Source: JAVVFH01 sp032250585 (GTDB lineage: Bacteria > Pseudomonadota > Gammaproteobacteria > Xanthomonadales > SZUA-36). From it: a stretch of DNA of 20,377 nucleotides. The stretch covers positions 1 through 20,377 of the forward strand of contig JAVVFH010000034.1 in assembly GCA_032250585.1 (NCBI GenBank), read 5' to 3'. The notes below the pieces were generated by a model. It saw only the letters and a program-made list of their open reading frames with translations, was not told where the DNA came from and did no database searches. The translations under genes and the position numbers were made by a program. Every line of letters starts with the position of its first letter. Positions within the stretch are counted from its first letter, which is position 1. This document shows positions 1-7,360 of this stretch, piece by piece.

Positions 1-73
1 ATTCTTCGAACGATTTACCAAACTGTTTCGCCAGCTACGCTGTAAATTCCGGATCCTTGATGAATTATGCGGG
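1..73. other. Window edge, no gene recognised
   Basis: This short stretch lies downstream of the CIA30-type gene. I see no start codon with a ribosome binding site, no convincing hairpin terminator and no recognisable protein fragment in it. It is more AT-rich than the coding DNA that follows. Confidence 0.4.
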
Positions 74-604
74 CTAACGGAACTCGATGGCGCGGATTTC
101 CAGCGCAAAGGGACCCGGCGTCTTGTCTGCCAGCATGAAGCCGACCTGGCGGATGTCCGCGGGAGTGACGGGGCCCGCATCGGGAACGGGGCGGCCGCGG
201 AACACCGGCTCGAACGCATCGAACGGAAGATCGATCGTCTGCCCGTCGCCGCTGGTAGCAAATTCCGCCCGCCAGGCGACGCCGTCGAAGCGCCCGTCCA
301 GGCGCAGGCGGAACTGGTAGGTCCGCCCGTCGCCTTTAATCCGCAAGCGCACGCCGCTGGCCGAGCTGAAGTCGTCCTGCACCAACCGGCGCACCGAGGC
401 GAAGCCGCCATCGTTCTCCAGCGACAGTTCGCCCTCGAAGCGCAAACCGTCGGCCGTGGGCGTCATGCGCCCGCGCGATACCCCGCCCATGACGCCGTCG
501 TTGATGGCCTGCCAGGGCCCCGCTTCCAGATCGAGTTCCATATTTGAATCCATTGTCGCAGCGACCGCGCCCGCCAGCACGAAGAGGTGGAAAGAAAACA
601 GCAT
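74..604 (-). CDS. CIA30-domain protein (complex I intermediate-associated protein 30 family)
   Basis: About 176 residues. The N-terminal part carries the family hallmark INDGVMGGVSRG, followed by alternating beta-strand segments (FEGELSLENDGGFASVR, then a stretch ending FRLRLDGRF) and the C-terminal GFMLADKTPGPFALEIRAIEF. This matches the CIA30 jelly-roll domain, known from a mitochondrial complex I assembly factor and from many bacterial proteins of unknown role. The start at 604 gives a hydrophobic N-terminus (MLFSFHLFVLAGAVAAT) that could be a weak signal peptide, though it lacks basic residues. A start at 553 (MDSNMELDL) would give a cytoplasmic form, and neither has a clear ribosome binding site. 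An open frame continues upstream to 793, but that part overlaps the neighbouring gene and looks non-coding. The start lies 17 bases after the stop of the upstream MBL-like gene, so the two are probably co-transcribed. Function unknown. Confidence 0.8.
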   Translation of the reverse strand: MLFSFHLFVLAGAVAATMDSNMELDLEAGPWQAINDGVMGGVSRGRMTPTADGLRFEGELSLENDGGFASVRRLVQDDFSSASGVRLRIKGDGRTYQFRLRLDGRFDGVAWRAEFATSGDGQTIDLPFDAFEPVFRGRPVPDAGPVTPADIRQVGFMLADKTPGPFALEIRAIEFR

Positions 605-621
605 GGCGAGCGGGCGGGCGC

Positions 622-1404
622 TCAACCGAATTTCCGCTGATGAGTATCGAGCGTCGTACGGACCCGGTCCAACGCTTTTTGCAGCCGATCGGGGAGCGGG
701 GCACCGCGGTTGTCGCGCGCCAGCAGTGCTGCGTTGTGGGCCGCACACAGGTTCTCGGCGTCCTGCCAATCGTCGATCAAGGCCCGCGCCCAAGCACGAA
801 AATCTGTCGCGGCACCGGCGCGCCTTTCCAGCGCCTTGGCCAGCGTGGGGTGAAAGGCCACGCTCTCGTCCGGGCCAAACCAGCGCAGCGGCGCCGGCAG
901 GCGCAGGTACATCAGCGTGTCGTCCGCGTGGAGGGTTCGGGATGCACGATGCAGCGCCAGCACCGAGGAAAAATGCACGTTCTCGTTGTCGGAAATGAAA
1001 TCCACGCCCTGCGGCACGGAAAAGTCAAAATCATCGGCGAAGGCGGCATGCAGCTCCGGGCTCTCGGTCAGCGCGCGCTGCCAGTCCAGGCCGGGAAAGC
1101 GACCGACATGACGCGCCGTGCCGTAGAGCCGCGCGTTCGGATATTGCTCGTGCAGCTTTTCGACGTGCACGGTGTGGAACGGATGCAGGTTCAGGATCGC
1201 TTCCACGTCTTCGCCGCCGTGGGTCAGCCTGTCGACTTCGCGCCGCACCGAACCGCTCAGCATATAGGCGTCCAGAAAAACGAACTTGCCGTTGTGCCGG
1301 CGCACCAGCGAACACTGCGTGCCGATGTCGAGCAGGCCACCGATCCGAAAGGAACCGCGAATGTTCCAGAAGTCGTCGGAAACCTGCAGCAATTCGTTGG
1401 CCAT
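622..1404 (-). CDS. Metallo-beta-lactamase-fold-like protein with altered metal motif
   Basis: 260 residues. The layout is that of an MBL-fold hydrolase: an N-terminal beta-rich part (GGLLDIGTQCSLVRR, then FVFLDAYMLSGSVRREVDRL), a motif after an ILNL strand, and later a DDTL segment (residues 161-164) that resembles the metal-bridging Asp region. The usual HxHxDH is replaced by H74-PF-H77-TV-H80, so metal binding may be altered or lost. DUF4336-type proteins are a possible relative. I assign the family from overall pattern only. The ATG at 1404 is preceded by a good ribosome binding site (GGAGGGG, about 4 bases upstream). It lies upstream of the CIA30-type gene with a 17-base gap. Substrate unknown. 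Confidence 0.6.
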   Translation of the reverse strand: MANELLQVSDDFWNIRGSFRIGGLLDIGTQCSLVRRHNGKFVFLDAYMLSGSVRREVDRLTHGGEDVEAILNLHPFHTVHVEKLHEQYPNARLYGTARHVGRFPGLDWQRALTESPELHAAFADDFDFSVPQGVDFISDNENVHFSSVLALHRASRTLHADDTLMYLRLPAPLRWFGPDESVAFHPTLAKALERRAGAATDFRAWARALIDDWQDAENLCAAHNAALLARDNRGAPLPDRLQKALDRVRTTLDTHQRKFG

Positions 1405-1478
1405 AACGCCCCTCCGATATGCAATCTCTCATTAGATCACAGCGGCAGTACGAATTGGAGCGAGAGCAGGGCCCCGAC

Positions 1479-1657
1479 CCCAGGGCAAATTTGATCTACC
1501 AGAAGTGCCGTCATTCCCGCGCAGGCGGGAATCCAGGAATTTCAATCCAATCCACGGCTTGACGAATCCAGTGAGCGGTGTTGTTGGAACTGGATTTCCG
1601 CTTGCGCGGAAATGACAAGAATTCAAGAAATTGGCGTGCGAACAAATTTGCCCTGGG
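1479..1657. repeat. Outer 15-bp inverted repeat enclosing the MITE-like element
   Basis: CCCAGGGCAAATTTG at 1479-1493 recurs as its exact reverse complement at 1643-1657. The two arms enclose the MITE-like element at 1510-1616, with 16 bases of spacer on the left and 26 on the right. They could be the termini of a larger element, a duplication made on insertion into a palindromic locus, or a second nested repeat. It lies in the gap between glmS and the MBL-like gene. Confidence 0.7.
1510..1616. mobile_element. MITE-like element with 27-bp terminal inverted repeats (dRS3-like ends)
   Basis: A 107-base segment without a convincing gene. Its ends, 1510-1536 and 1590-1616, are inverted repeats matching at 24 of 27 positions and beginning GTCATT. 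Each end is itself a small palindrome: TTCCCGC-GCAG-GCGGGAA on the left and TTTCCGC-TTGC-GCGGAAA on the right. The left end fits the ATTCCC-N8-GGGAAT pattern known as the neisserial dRS3 repeat and found in similar dispersed repeats of other Proteobacteria. There is no transposase, so any mobility would be in trans. No clear target-site duplication is visible. It lies 92 bases beyond the glmS stop, so its hairpins might act at the 3' end of that transcript. Confidence 0.75.
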
Positions 1658-1707
1658 TGTTGAAACCGCCTGCGGGACGCGGCACGAGACCGCCGGCAAG
1701 CCGCGGC

Positions 1708-3543
1708 TTACTCTACCGTCACCGACTTGGCCAGGTTGCGCGGCTGGTCGACGTCGGTGCCGCGCAGCACGGCGACGTGGTAGGCCAGCAGCTGCAGCGG
1801 GATCGTCAGCACCACCGGCGCCAGCAGCGCGCCGCCGGTGTCGAGTTCCAGCAGCTGGCCATGACGTTTCCTGAAGCTGGAAACGGCCCCGGCGTCGGCG
1901 ATGACGAACATTTCGCCGCCGCGGGCACGGACTTCCTCGATGTTGCCGATCAGCTTCCTGAGCAGGGCGTCGTTCGGCGCAACCACGATCACTGGCATGT
2001 CGTGATCGACCAGCGCCAGCGGGCCGTGTTTCAGTTCACCCGCCGGGTAGGCCTCGGCGTGGATGTAGGAAACCTCCTTGAGCTTGAGGGCACCTTCCAT
2101 CGCGATGGGGTAATGGCTGCCGCGGCCGAGAAACAGCGCATGGTGCTTCTCGACGAACTGCTCGGCCAGTTTTTCGATCCGGGCGTCGAGTTCCAGCGCC
2201 GCACGGATCTTGTCGGGCAGCCCATGCAGTTCACGGGTCCAGGCGGCGAGCTGGTCCGGGTCCACGTGGCTCGCCAGCTGGGCCAGTTCGAGCACCAGCA
2301 GCTGCAGCGCCACCAGCTGCGTGGTGAAGGCCTTGGTGGAGGCAACGCCGATTTCCGGGCCGGCGCGCGTCATCAGCACCCACTGCGCTTCGCGCACGAT
2401 GGAACTTTCCGGCACGTTGCAGATGGCCAGCGTGGCCAGGTAGCCGGACGCCTTCGCGTGGCGCAGCGCCGCCAGCGTGTCGGCGGTTTCGCCGGACTGC
2501 GAAATCGCTATGAACAGGGCATTTTCCGGCACCACCGGCTGGCGGTAGCGGTATTCACTGGCCACCTCGACTGTGCAGGGGATGCGCGCCAGTTCCTCGA
2601 GCTGATAGCGCGCCACCAGGCCCGCGTGATAGCTGGTGCCGCAAGCCACAATGTGAACCTGCTCGACCCGCTGCAAAACGTCGTCGGCGCCGACGCCGAC
2701 GATGTTGGGCAACACGTGGTCCGCGCCGATCCGCCCAGCCAGTGTCTCTGCCACGGCCTGCGGCTGCTCGAAAATCTCTTTTTGCATGTAATGGCGAAAC
2801 CGCCCGCGCTGCACCGCGTCGGCCGCCAGGTCCGCTTCGCGCACTTCGCGCGCGGCCGGGCGATCGGCGCGGTCGCGGATTTCGTAGCCTTCGGTATCCA
2901 GGCGCACGACGTCGCCCTCTTCCAGGTAGACGAAACGGTTGGTCACCGACAGCAGCGGATGAATGTCCGAGGCCAGGTAATGCTCGTTGAAGCCGAGGCC
3001 CAGTACCAGCGGACTGCCGGAACGCGCGCCGACGACGACACCCGGCTCCTGTGCGCACAGCACGGCCACCGCGTACGCACCCTGCAGGCGCTGCACCGCC
3101 TTGCGCACGGCCGCGAACAGGTCGTTGCCCTCGCCCATCAAGCGGTGGACCAGGTGCACGATGACCTCGCTGTCGGTCTCGGAACTGAATTCGTAACCGG
3201 CCGCCTGCAGCTCCTCGCGCAGCGCCTCGTGGTTCTCGATGATGCCGTTGTGCACCAGCGCGATGGATTCCCGCGACTGCTGCGGATGGGCGTTGACGGT
3301 GCTGGGTTTGCCGTGCGTGGCCCAGCGCGTGTGCGCGATGCCGCAGACCCCCGCCACCGGATCGGCCTCCAGCAGCCGTTGCAGATCCCGCACCTTGCCC
3401 TCGGTGCGCAGGCGTTTCAGTCCGCCCCCGCTTTGCACCGAAATGCCGGCCGAATCGTAGCCGCGATACTCCAGGGCTCGAAGGCCGGATACCAGGATTT
3501 CGGCCACCTCGCGCCGGGTGGATGCTGCAACGATTCCGCACAT
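1708..3543 (-). CDS. glmS: Glutamine--fructose-6-phosphate aminotransferase (isomerizing)
   Basis: 611 residues, the normal family length. It converts fructose-6-phosphate and glutamine to glucosamine-6-phosphate in the cytoplasm, the first committed step to UDP-GlcNAc for peptidoglycan and LPS. The N-terminus MCGIVAA supplies the nucleophilic Cys2 of the class II glutamine amidotransferase domain (about residues 1-220, with HNGIIEN). Two SIS sugar-isomerase domains follow, with the sugar-phosphate loop SQSGETADT and the characteristic C-terminus NLAKSVTVE, whose Lys606 corresponds to the essential E. coli lysine. The start is 3 bases after the glmU stop, so the pair is almost certainly one transcript. 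No glmS ribozyme-like leader could fit in that gap. Confidence 0.98.
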   Translation of the reverse strand: MCGIVAASTRREVAEILVSGLRALEYRGYDSAGISVQSGGGLKRLRTEGKVRDLQRLLEADPVAGVCGIAHTRWATHGKPSTVNAHPQQSRESIALVHNGIIENHEALREELQAAGYEFSSETDSEVIVHLVHRLMGEGNDLFAAVRKAVQRLQGAYAVAVLCAQEPGVVVGARSGSPLVLGLGFNEHYLASDIHPLLSVTNRFVYLEEGDVVRLDTEGYEIRDRADRPAAREVREADLAADAVQRGRFRHYMQKEIFEQPQAVAETLAGRIGADHVLPNIVGVGADDVLQRVEQVHIVACGTSYHAGLVARYQLEELARIPCTVEVASEYRYRQPVVPENALFIAISQSGETADTLAALRHAKASGYLATLAICNVPESSIVREAQWVLMTRAGPEIGVASTKAFTTQLVALQLLVLELAQLASHVDPDQLAAWTRELHGLPDKIRAALELDARIEKLAEQFVEKHHALFLGRGSHYPIAMEGALKLKEVSYIHAEAYPAGELKHGPLALVDHDMPVIVVAPNDALLRKLIGNIEEVRARGGEMFVIADAGAVSSFRKRHGQLLELDTGGALLAPVVLTIPLQLLAYHVAVLRGTDVDQPRNLAKSVTVE

Positions 3544-3546
3544 GGC

Positions 3547-4920
3547 TCAGCCGTCCTTCTTCTTCCGCGGCCGCTGCCAGCCTTCGATAATCGCTTGCCG
3601 CGCGCGGCCGACCGCCAGGCTGCCGGCCGGCACGTCCTTTGTTATGGTCGATCCGGCGCCGACCAAAGCGCCGTCTTCGACCCGCAGCGGCGCCACCAAT
3701 TCGGTGTTCGAGCCGATGAAGACGTCGTCGCCGATGATCGTGCGGTGTTTGTTCGCGCCGTCGTAATTGCAGGTGATGGTGCCGGCGCCGATGTTGACCC
3801 GCTGGCCGATCTGCACATCGCCCAGGTAGCTCAGGTGGCCGGCCTTGCTGCCTTCGCCGAGGCTGGCGTTCTTGGTTTCCACGAAGTTGCCGATCCGGCA
3901 ACCGGCGGCCAGCACCGTACCGGGCCTTAAACGCGCGAACGGGCCGATGTCGCAAGGCCCGTGGGTTCGCGCGCCGTCCAGCACGCTGTGCGCGTGGACC
4001 CGCGTGCCGGCCGCCAGGTCACAGTTTTTGACCACGCAGCCGGGCCCCAACGAGACACCATCGCCCAGGCGGTTGTCGCCTTCCAGCACGACGTTGACGT
4101 CGATGTGAACGTCCGCGCCGGTTTCCACGCGGCCCCGTACGTCCAGGCGCAGCGGATCGATGAGGTGCACCCCGCGCTCCATCAGGCTGATTGCCGACAA
4201 CTCGCGTAGACGCGCTTCCAGCGCGGCGAGTTGACGGCGGTCGTTGGCGCCCTGCAGGTCGCGCGGATCCGGCGCCAACACGCCGTGGATCTCCTTGTTT
4301 TCATGGTGAGCCATCGCGAAGATGTCGGTCAGGTAGTACTCGCCCTTGGCGTTCGCGCAATCCAGCCGGTCCAGCCAGCCGCGCAACTCGAGGGCATCCG
4401 CCAGGATGATGCCGGTGTTGACTTCGCGGATCCGCCATTGCGCCGGCGTCGCGTCGTGGTCTTCGACCACGCCGCTGATACGCCCGAGACGGTCGCGCAC
4501 GATGCGCCCGTAGCCGCGCGGGCGTTCCAGTTCCATGGTCAGCACCGACAGCGGTGCCCCGCGGCCTTGTGCCATTTCCTCCAGGACCTGCAGGGGAATC
4601 AGCGGATGATCGCCCAGCAGCACCAGAACCTGCGCTTCGTCGGGAACGGCAGGAATCACCTGGATCACGGCGTGGCCGGTGCCGCGGCGCTCGGCCTGCA
4701 GTACCCAGTTCACATCGTAGTCCACGCAGGCTTCCTGCACCTGCTCCGCACCGCTGCCGACCACCACGTGGACGGCTTCCGGCTCGAGCGCGCAGACCGT
4801 ATCCAGCAGGTGGGTCAGCATCGGACGTCCGCCAAGGCTCTGCAATACCTTGGGCAGGCGCGATTGCATCCGCGTGCCCTCGCCGGCGGCGAGCACCACG
4901 ACGTGAAGTGCCTTGCTCAT
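3547..4920 (-). CDS. glmU: Bifunctional GlmU: GlcNAc-1-phosphate uridyltransferase / glucosamine-1-phosphate acetyltransferase
   Basis: 457 residues, full length. It catalyses the last two steps to UDP-GlcNAc: acetylation of glucosamine-1-phosphate, then uridyl transfer. The N-terminal nucleotidyltransferase domain (about 1-230) has the signature LAAGEGTRMQSRLPKVLQ (residues 10-27, Lys24) and LLGDHPLI with Asp104. The C-terminal left-handed beta-helix (about 250-457) shows hexapeptide repeats, ETKNASLGEGSKAGHLSYLGD with catalytic His362, and NIGAGTITCNYDG. It is first in the glmU-glmS pair and divergent from the S9 peptidase gene. Unlike in enterobacteria, no ATP synthase gene is next to it in this window. 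Confidence 0.98.
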   Translation of the reverse strand: MSKALHVVVLAAGEGTRMQSRLPKVLQSLGGRPMLTHLLDTVCALEPEAVHVVVGSGAEQVQEACVDYDVNWVLQAERRGTGHAVIQVIPAVPDEAQVLVLLGDHPLIPLQVLEEMAQGRGAPLSVLTMELERPRGYGRIVRDRLGRISGVVEDHDATPAQWRIREVNTGIILADALELRGWLDRLDCANAKGEYYLTDIFAMAHHENKEIHGVLAPDPRDLQGANDRRQLAALEARLRELSAISLMERGVHLIDPLRLDVRGRVETGADVHIDVNVVLEGDNRLGDGVSLGPGCVVKNCDLAAGTRVHAHSVLDGARTHGPCDIGPFARLRPGTVLAAGCRIGNFVETKNASLGEGSKAGHLSYLGDVQIGQRVNIGAGTITCNYDGANKHRTIIGDDVFIGSNTELVAPLRVEDGALVGAGSTITKDVPAGSLAVGRARQAIIEGWQRPRKKKDG

Positions 4921-5044
4921 GAACTCAGACTTTTCCTTGCGGTTTCATTAGCCGCCAGTATAGCGGTAGCAGCCGGAACGCACTACGCACGGCCGTTGTC
5001 TGTATAGTCTGTAGTTCAACGCCATCCGGTGAATCGCGAATTGA
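4921..5044. promoter_or_regulatory. Divergent promoter region between glmU and the S9 peptidase
   Basis: Both flanking genes are read outwards from this 124-base gap, so it should hold both promoters. A TATACT on the minus strand (about 4957-4962) is a possible -10 for glmU, and a TATAGT on the plus strand (5003-5008) is a possible -10 for the peptidase. Neither has a convincing -35 at the right distance, so these are weak calls. Confidence 0.35.
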
Positions 5045-7135
5045 ATGCAACGGAATAGCGCCCTGCAACATCTTTTTACTTCAACGAACCCGCTGCCGAG
5101 CCCTGTACCGTTCTGCGAGGCGCCCGCCCCCGCGCACCGTCGAGTGGGCACGCCGCGCGGCCGTGTAAGCCATTGCGTGGGCCTGATCGCAGCGGCTCTT
5201 TTGTTCACCCCGGTGGTGGCAGACCTGTCCGCGGCCGAGCGCATCGTCAACGATGGCCAGTTGATTCTGCAGGAGGTGCCGGAAGTTCCCGGCGCCCTGG
5301 TGGACCGCCTCAACCAGTACCAGAACGTCCGCTCCGCTCAGTTGATCGATTGGCTGGCGGCCGGCGAAGGAATTTATGTTCGAACCCGCTTCGGCGATAC
5401 CAGCCAGGTACACCGGGTGTTTGGCCAGGGCGGCGCCCGCCGGCAAGTCACTTATTTTCGGGAACCGATCGGCCAGGTTGCACGCCGCCCGGGCAGCAAT
5501 CAGCTGGCGATCACGATGGACCGCGGCGGCGGCGAATTCGATCAGATTTACCTGTTCGACCCGGCCACGGCGTCAAACCGGCTGTTGACCGACGGCGCGT
5601 CCCGCAATCGCCTGCTGGCCTGGAGCGGCGACGGCAGCCTGTTGGCCTACCAGTCGACCCGGCGCGACGGTCGCAGCAACGATTTGTGGATCATGGACCC
5701 ACTGCAGCCCGCAAGTGCCCGGCTGCTGGTGCAGGCCGAGAGCGGGAGTTGGTGGGCCCCCGTCGAGTTCAGCGGCGACAGGAGGAAGCTGCTGGTCCAG
5801 CAGTTCCTGTCGGTAAACGATTCACGTATACACCTGCTCGACCTGGGGGACGGCAGCCCGCGCCTGCTGGCGGGTGACGCGCTGAATCCCTCGGCCAACC
5901 GCGCGCTCGGCTTCGACCGCGACGATGAAGGTTTCTATTACATCACCAACGAATCCGGACGGGCCGCCGAGCTGGCCTGGCGTTCCACCGCACCCGAGCC
6001 GGAAACCCGATCCATTACCGACTCGATCCCCTGGGACGTATCGGACTTCGCGCTCAGCCCGGACGGGCGCCGCGGCGCCTTCGTCACCAACGAAGAAGGC
6101 ATCAGCCGCCTCCACCTGCTCGACACAAGGACCCTGCGCTTTTCCCGCGTCGACAACATGCCGACAGGCCTGATCGCCGACCTGAAGTTCGATCCCGACA
6201 ACCGCCGCCTGGCAATGTCCATGAACGGTTCGCAAAACCCCAGCGACGTGTTCGTCGTGACGCTGGGTCGCTCGCCGCGGGCAGCGCGATCCTTACAGCG
6301 CTGGACCTACAGCGAAGTCGGCGGCCTGGATACGAAGAGCTTCGTCCGCCCGGAGCTGATCCGCTACCCGACCTTCGACCAGCACGGTGACCAGCCGCGC
6401 ACCGTGCCGGCTTTCGTCTACCGGCCCGCGGGCCCCGGCCCGCATCCGGTGATCATCCACGTTCACGGCGGGCCCGAAGCGCAGTACCGGCCCGCCTTCA
6501 ACAGCAGCTTCCAGATGTGGATCGCGGAACTGGGCGCCGCGGTGATCGCGCCCAACATCCGCGGCTCAGCCGGATACGACGCTCACTACCTGGCGCTGGA
6601 CGACGGCTACCTGCGCGAAGACGCGGTCCGCGACATCGGCGCCCTGCTCGACTGGATCGCCGCGCAGCCGGAACTCGATGCGCAGCGCATCGCCATTCAC
6701 GGCAGCAGCTACGGTGGCTATATCGTGCTGGCCTCGGCCGTCCATTTCAGTGACCGGCTGAAAGCCGGCGTCGACATGGTCGGCATCAGCAACTTTGTCA
6801 GTTTCCTGGAGAACACCGAGGAATACCGGCGTGGTTTGAGGCGCCGGGAGTACGGTGACGAGCGGGATCCGGAAATGCGGACTTTCCTGCAGCGCATCAG
6901 CCCGCTGAACAGCGTGGAACGCATCGGCATACCGCTGCTGGCGGCCCAGGGCCGCAACGATCCGCGCGTTCCGGCCAGCGAATCGCAGCAGATCGTGCAG
7001 GCCCTGCGCGAGCGCGGCCAGCCTGTCTGGTACATGGAGGCCCTGAACGAGGGCCACGGCTACCAGCGCAAGGAAAACCGGGACGTCTACGAGCAGGCCA
7101 CGTTGATGTTCCTGCAGCGCTACCTCCTTCCCTGA
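5045..7135 (+). CDS. S9-family serine peptidase (prolyl oligopeptidase / acylaminoacyl-peptidase type), probably exported
   Basis: Up to 696 residues. The N-terminal half (about 85-410) has repeated beta-propeller-like segments (DQIYLFDPATASNRLLTDG, SDFALSPDGRRGAFVTNEEG). The C-terminal alpha/beta-hydrolase domain has HVHGGPEAQYRP and a complete triad: Ser555 in GSSYGGY, Asp639 in GRNDPRVP and His671 in NEGHGY. Such enzymes cleave short peptides after proline or remove N-terminal acyl-amino acids. The first 40 residues are rich in proline and arginine and look untypical. A GTG start at 5144 would place RGRVSHCVGLIAAALLFTP near the N-terminus as a normal signal peptide, so the true start is uncertain. 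It stands alone on the plus strand, divergent from glmU. Exact specificity unknown. Confidence 0.9.
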   Translation: MQRNSALQHLFTSTNPLPSPVPFCEAPAPAHRRVGTPRGRVSHCVGLIAAALLFTPVVADLSAAERIVNDGQLILQEVPEVPGALVDRLNQYQNVRSAQLIDWLAAGEGIYVRTRFGDTSQVHRVFGQGGARRQVTYFREPIGQVARRPGSNQLAITMDRGGGEFDQIYLFDPATASNRLLTDGASRNRLLAWSGDGSLLAYQSTRRDGRSNDLWIMDPLQPASARLLVQAESGSWWAPVEFSGDRRKLLVQQFLSVNDSRIHLLDLGDGSPRLLAGDALNPSANRALGFDRDDEGFYYITNESGRAAELAWRSTAPEPETRSITDSIPWDVSDFALSPDGRRGAFVTNEEGISRLHLLDTRTLRFSRVDNMPTGLIADLKFDPDNRRLAMSMNGSQNPSDVFVVTLGRSPRAARSLQRWTYSEVGGLDTKSFVRPELIRYPTFDQHGDQPRTVPAFVYRPAGPGPHPVIIHVHGGPEAQYRPAFNSSFQMWIAELGAAVIAPNIRGSAGYDAHYLALDDGYLREDAVRDIGALLDWIAAQPELDAQRIAIHGSSYGGYIVLASAVHFSDRLKAGVDMVGISNFVSFLENTEEYRRGLRRREYGDERDPEMRTFLQRISPLNSVERIGIPLLAAQGRNDPRVPASESQQIVQALRERGQPVWYMEALNEGHGYQRKENRDVYEQATLMFLQRYLLP

Positions 7136-7160
7136 CCCCAGCGCCGACCCGCGTGCCGCG

Positions 7161-7316
7161 TCAGAACTTCATCCCGAGCAGGCCATCGGCGACCACGACA
7201 CCGTTGAGGTCGGCGTAGAGGTACTGGCCGGGCCGGAAATGGACGCCGGCGAAGCGCTTGTTAGCGCCGTGATCGCGAAACAGCGGCTCCAGCACGGAGA
7301 CCCGGTTGCTGGTCGT
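7161..7316 (-). pseudogene. rraA: Remnant of rraA (regulator of RNase E activity A / DMKMT-like fold) with internal deletion
   Basis: Reading the minus strand to the TGA at 7161-7163 gives, in one frame, RVSVLEPLFRDHGANKRF directly joined to AGVHFRPGQYLYADLNG and a short end DGLLGMKF. The first piece matches the N-terminal part of RraA (E. coli DVNVVEPLFSNFGGRASF) and the second matches its C-terminal part (FGGVTFFSGDHLYADNTG). The roughly 100 residues that normally lie between them are missing. No start codon precedes the homologous part in frame, so this is a decayed gene. The join falls where RraA has similar FGG/FAG triplets on both sides, which suggests deletion between short repeats. 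Intact RraA is about 160 residues and modulates RNase E in enterobacteria. The family assignment is from remembered motifs. Confidence 0.75.
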
Positions 7317-7322
7317 TGCGGA

Positions 7323-7346
7323 TATAATCGCTTTTCCAATGGAAAA
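7323..7346 (+). promoter_or_regulatory. Candidate -10 box and dyad upstream of the SDR gene
   Basis: A perfect TATAAT (7323-7328) lies 32 bases before the SDR start codon. It is followed by the dyad TTTTCC-AAT-GGAAAA (7332-7346), which would fall around the transcription start or early leader. No good -35 is seen at 16-18 bases, so the promoter would need an activator or be weak. The box lies at the edge of the rraA remnant. Confidence 0.35.
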
Positions 7347-7360
7347 CCCAGTACCGGATA

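Noticed and set aside
1..73. Possible IS-element end at the window start
   Set aside because: AT-rich with a few short similar words, but no inverted repeat or transposase fragment can be shown within the window.
605..793. N-terminal extension of the CIA30-type protein
   Set aside because: It overlaps the upstream MBL-like gene by about 170 bases and has low-complexity Arg/Pro/Ala composition. The homologous part starts after 604.
1612..3930. A 772-codon plus-strand open frame over glmS and the end of glmU
   Set aside because: It crosses two well-supported minus-strand genes and begins inside the MITE-like element. Its translation shows no domain.
2555..3955. A 466-codon minus-strand open frame spanning the glmU-glmS junction
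   Set aside because: It is a frame-shifted reading of the two genes, very rich in Arg, Gly and Ala, without family similarity.
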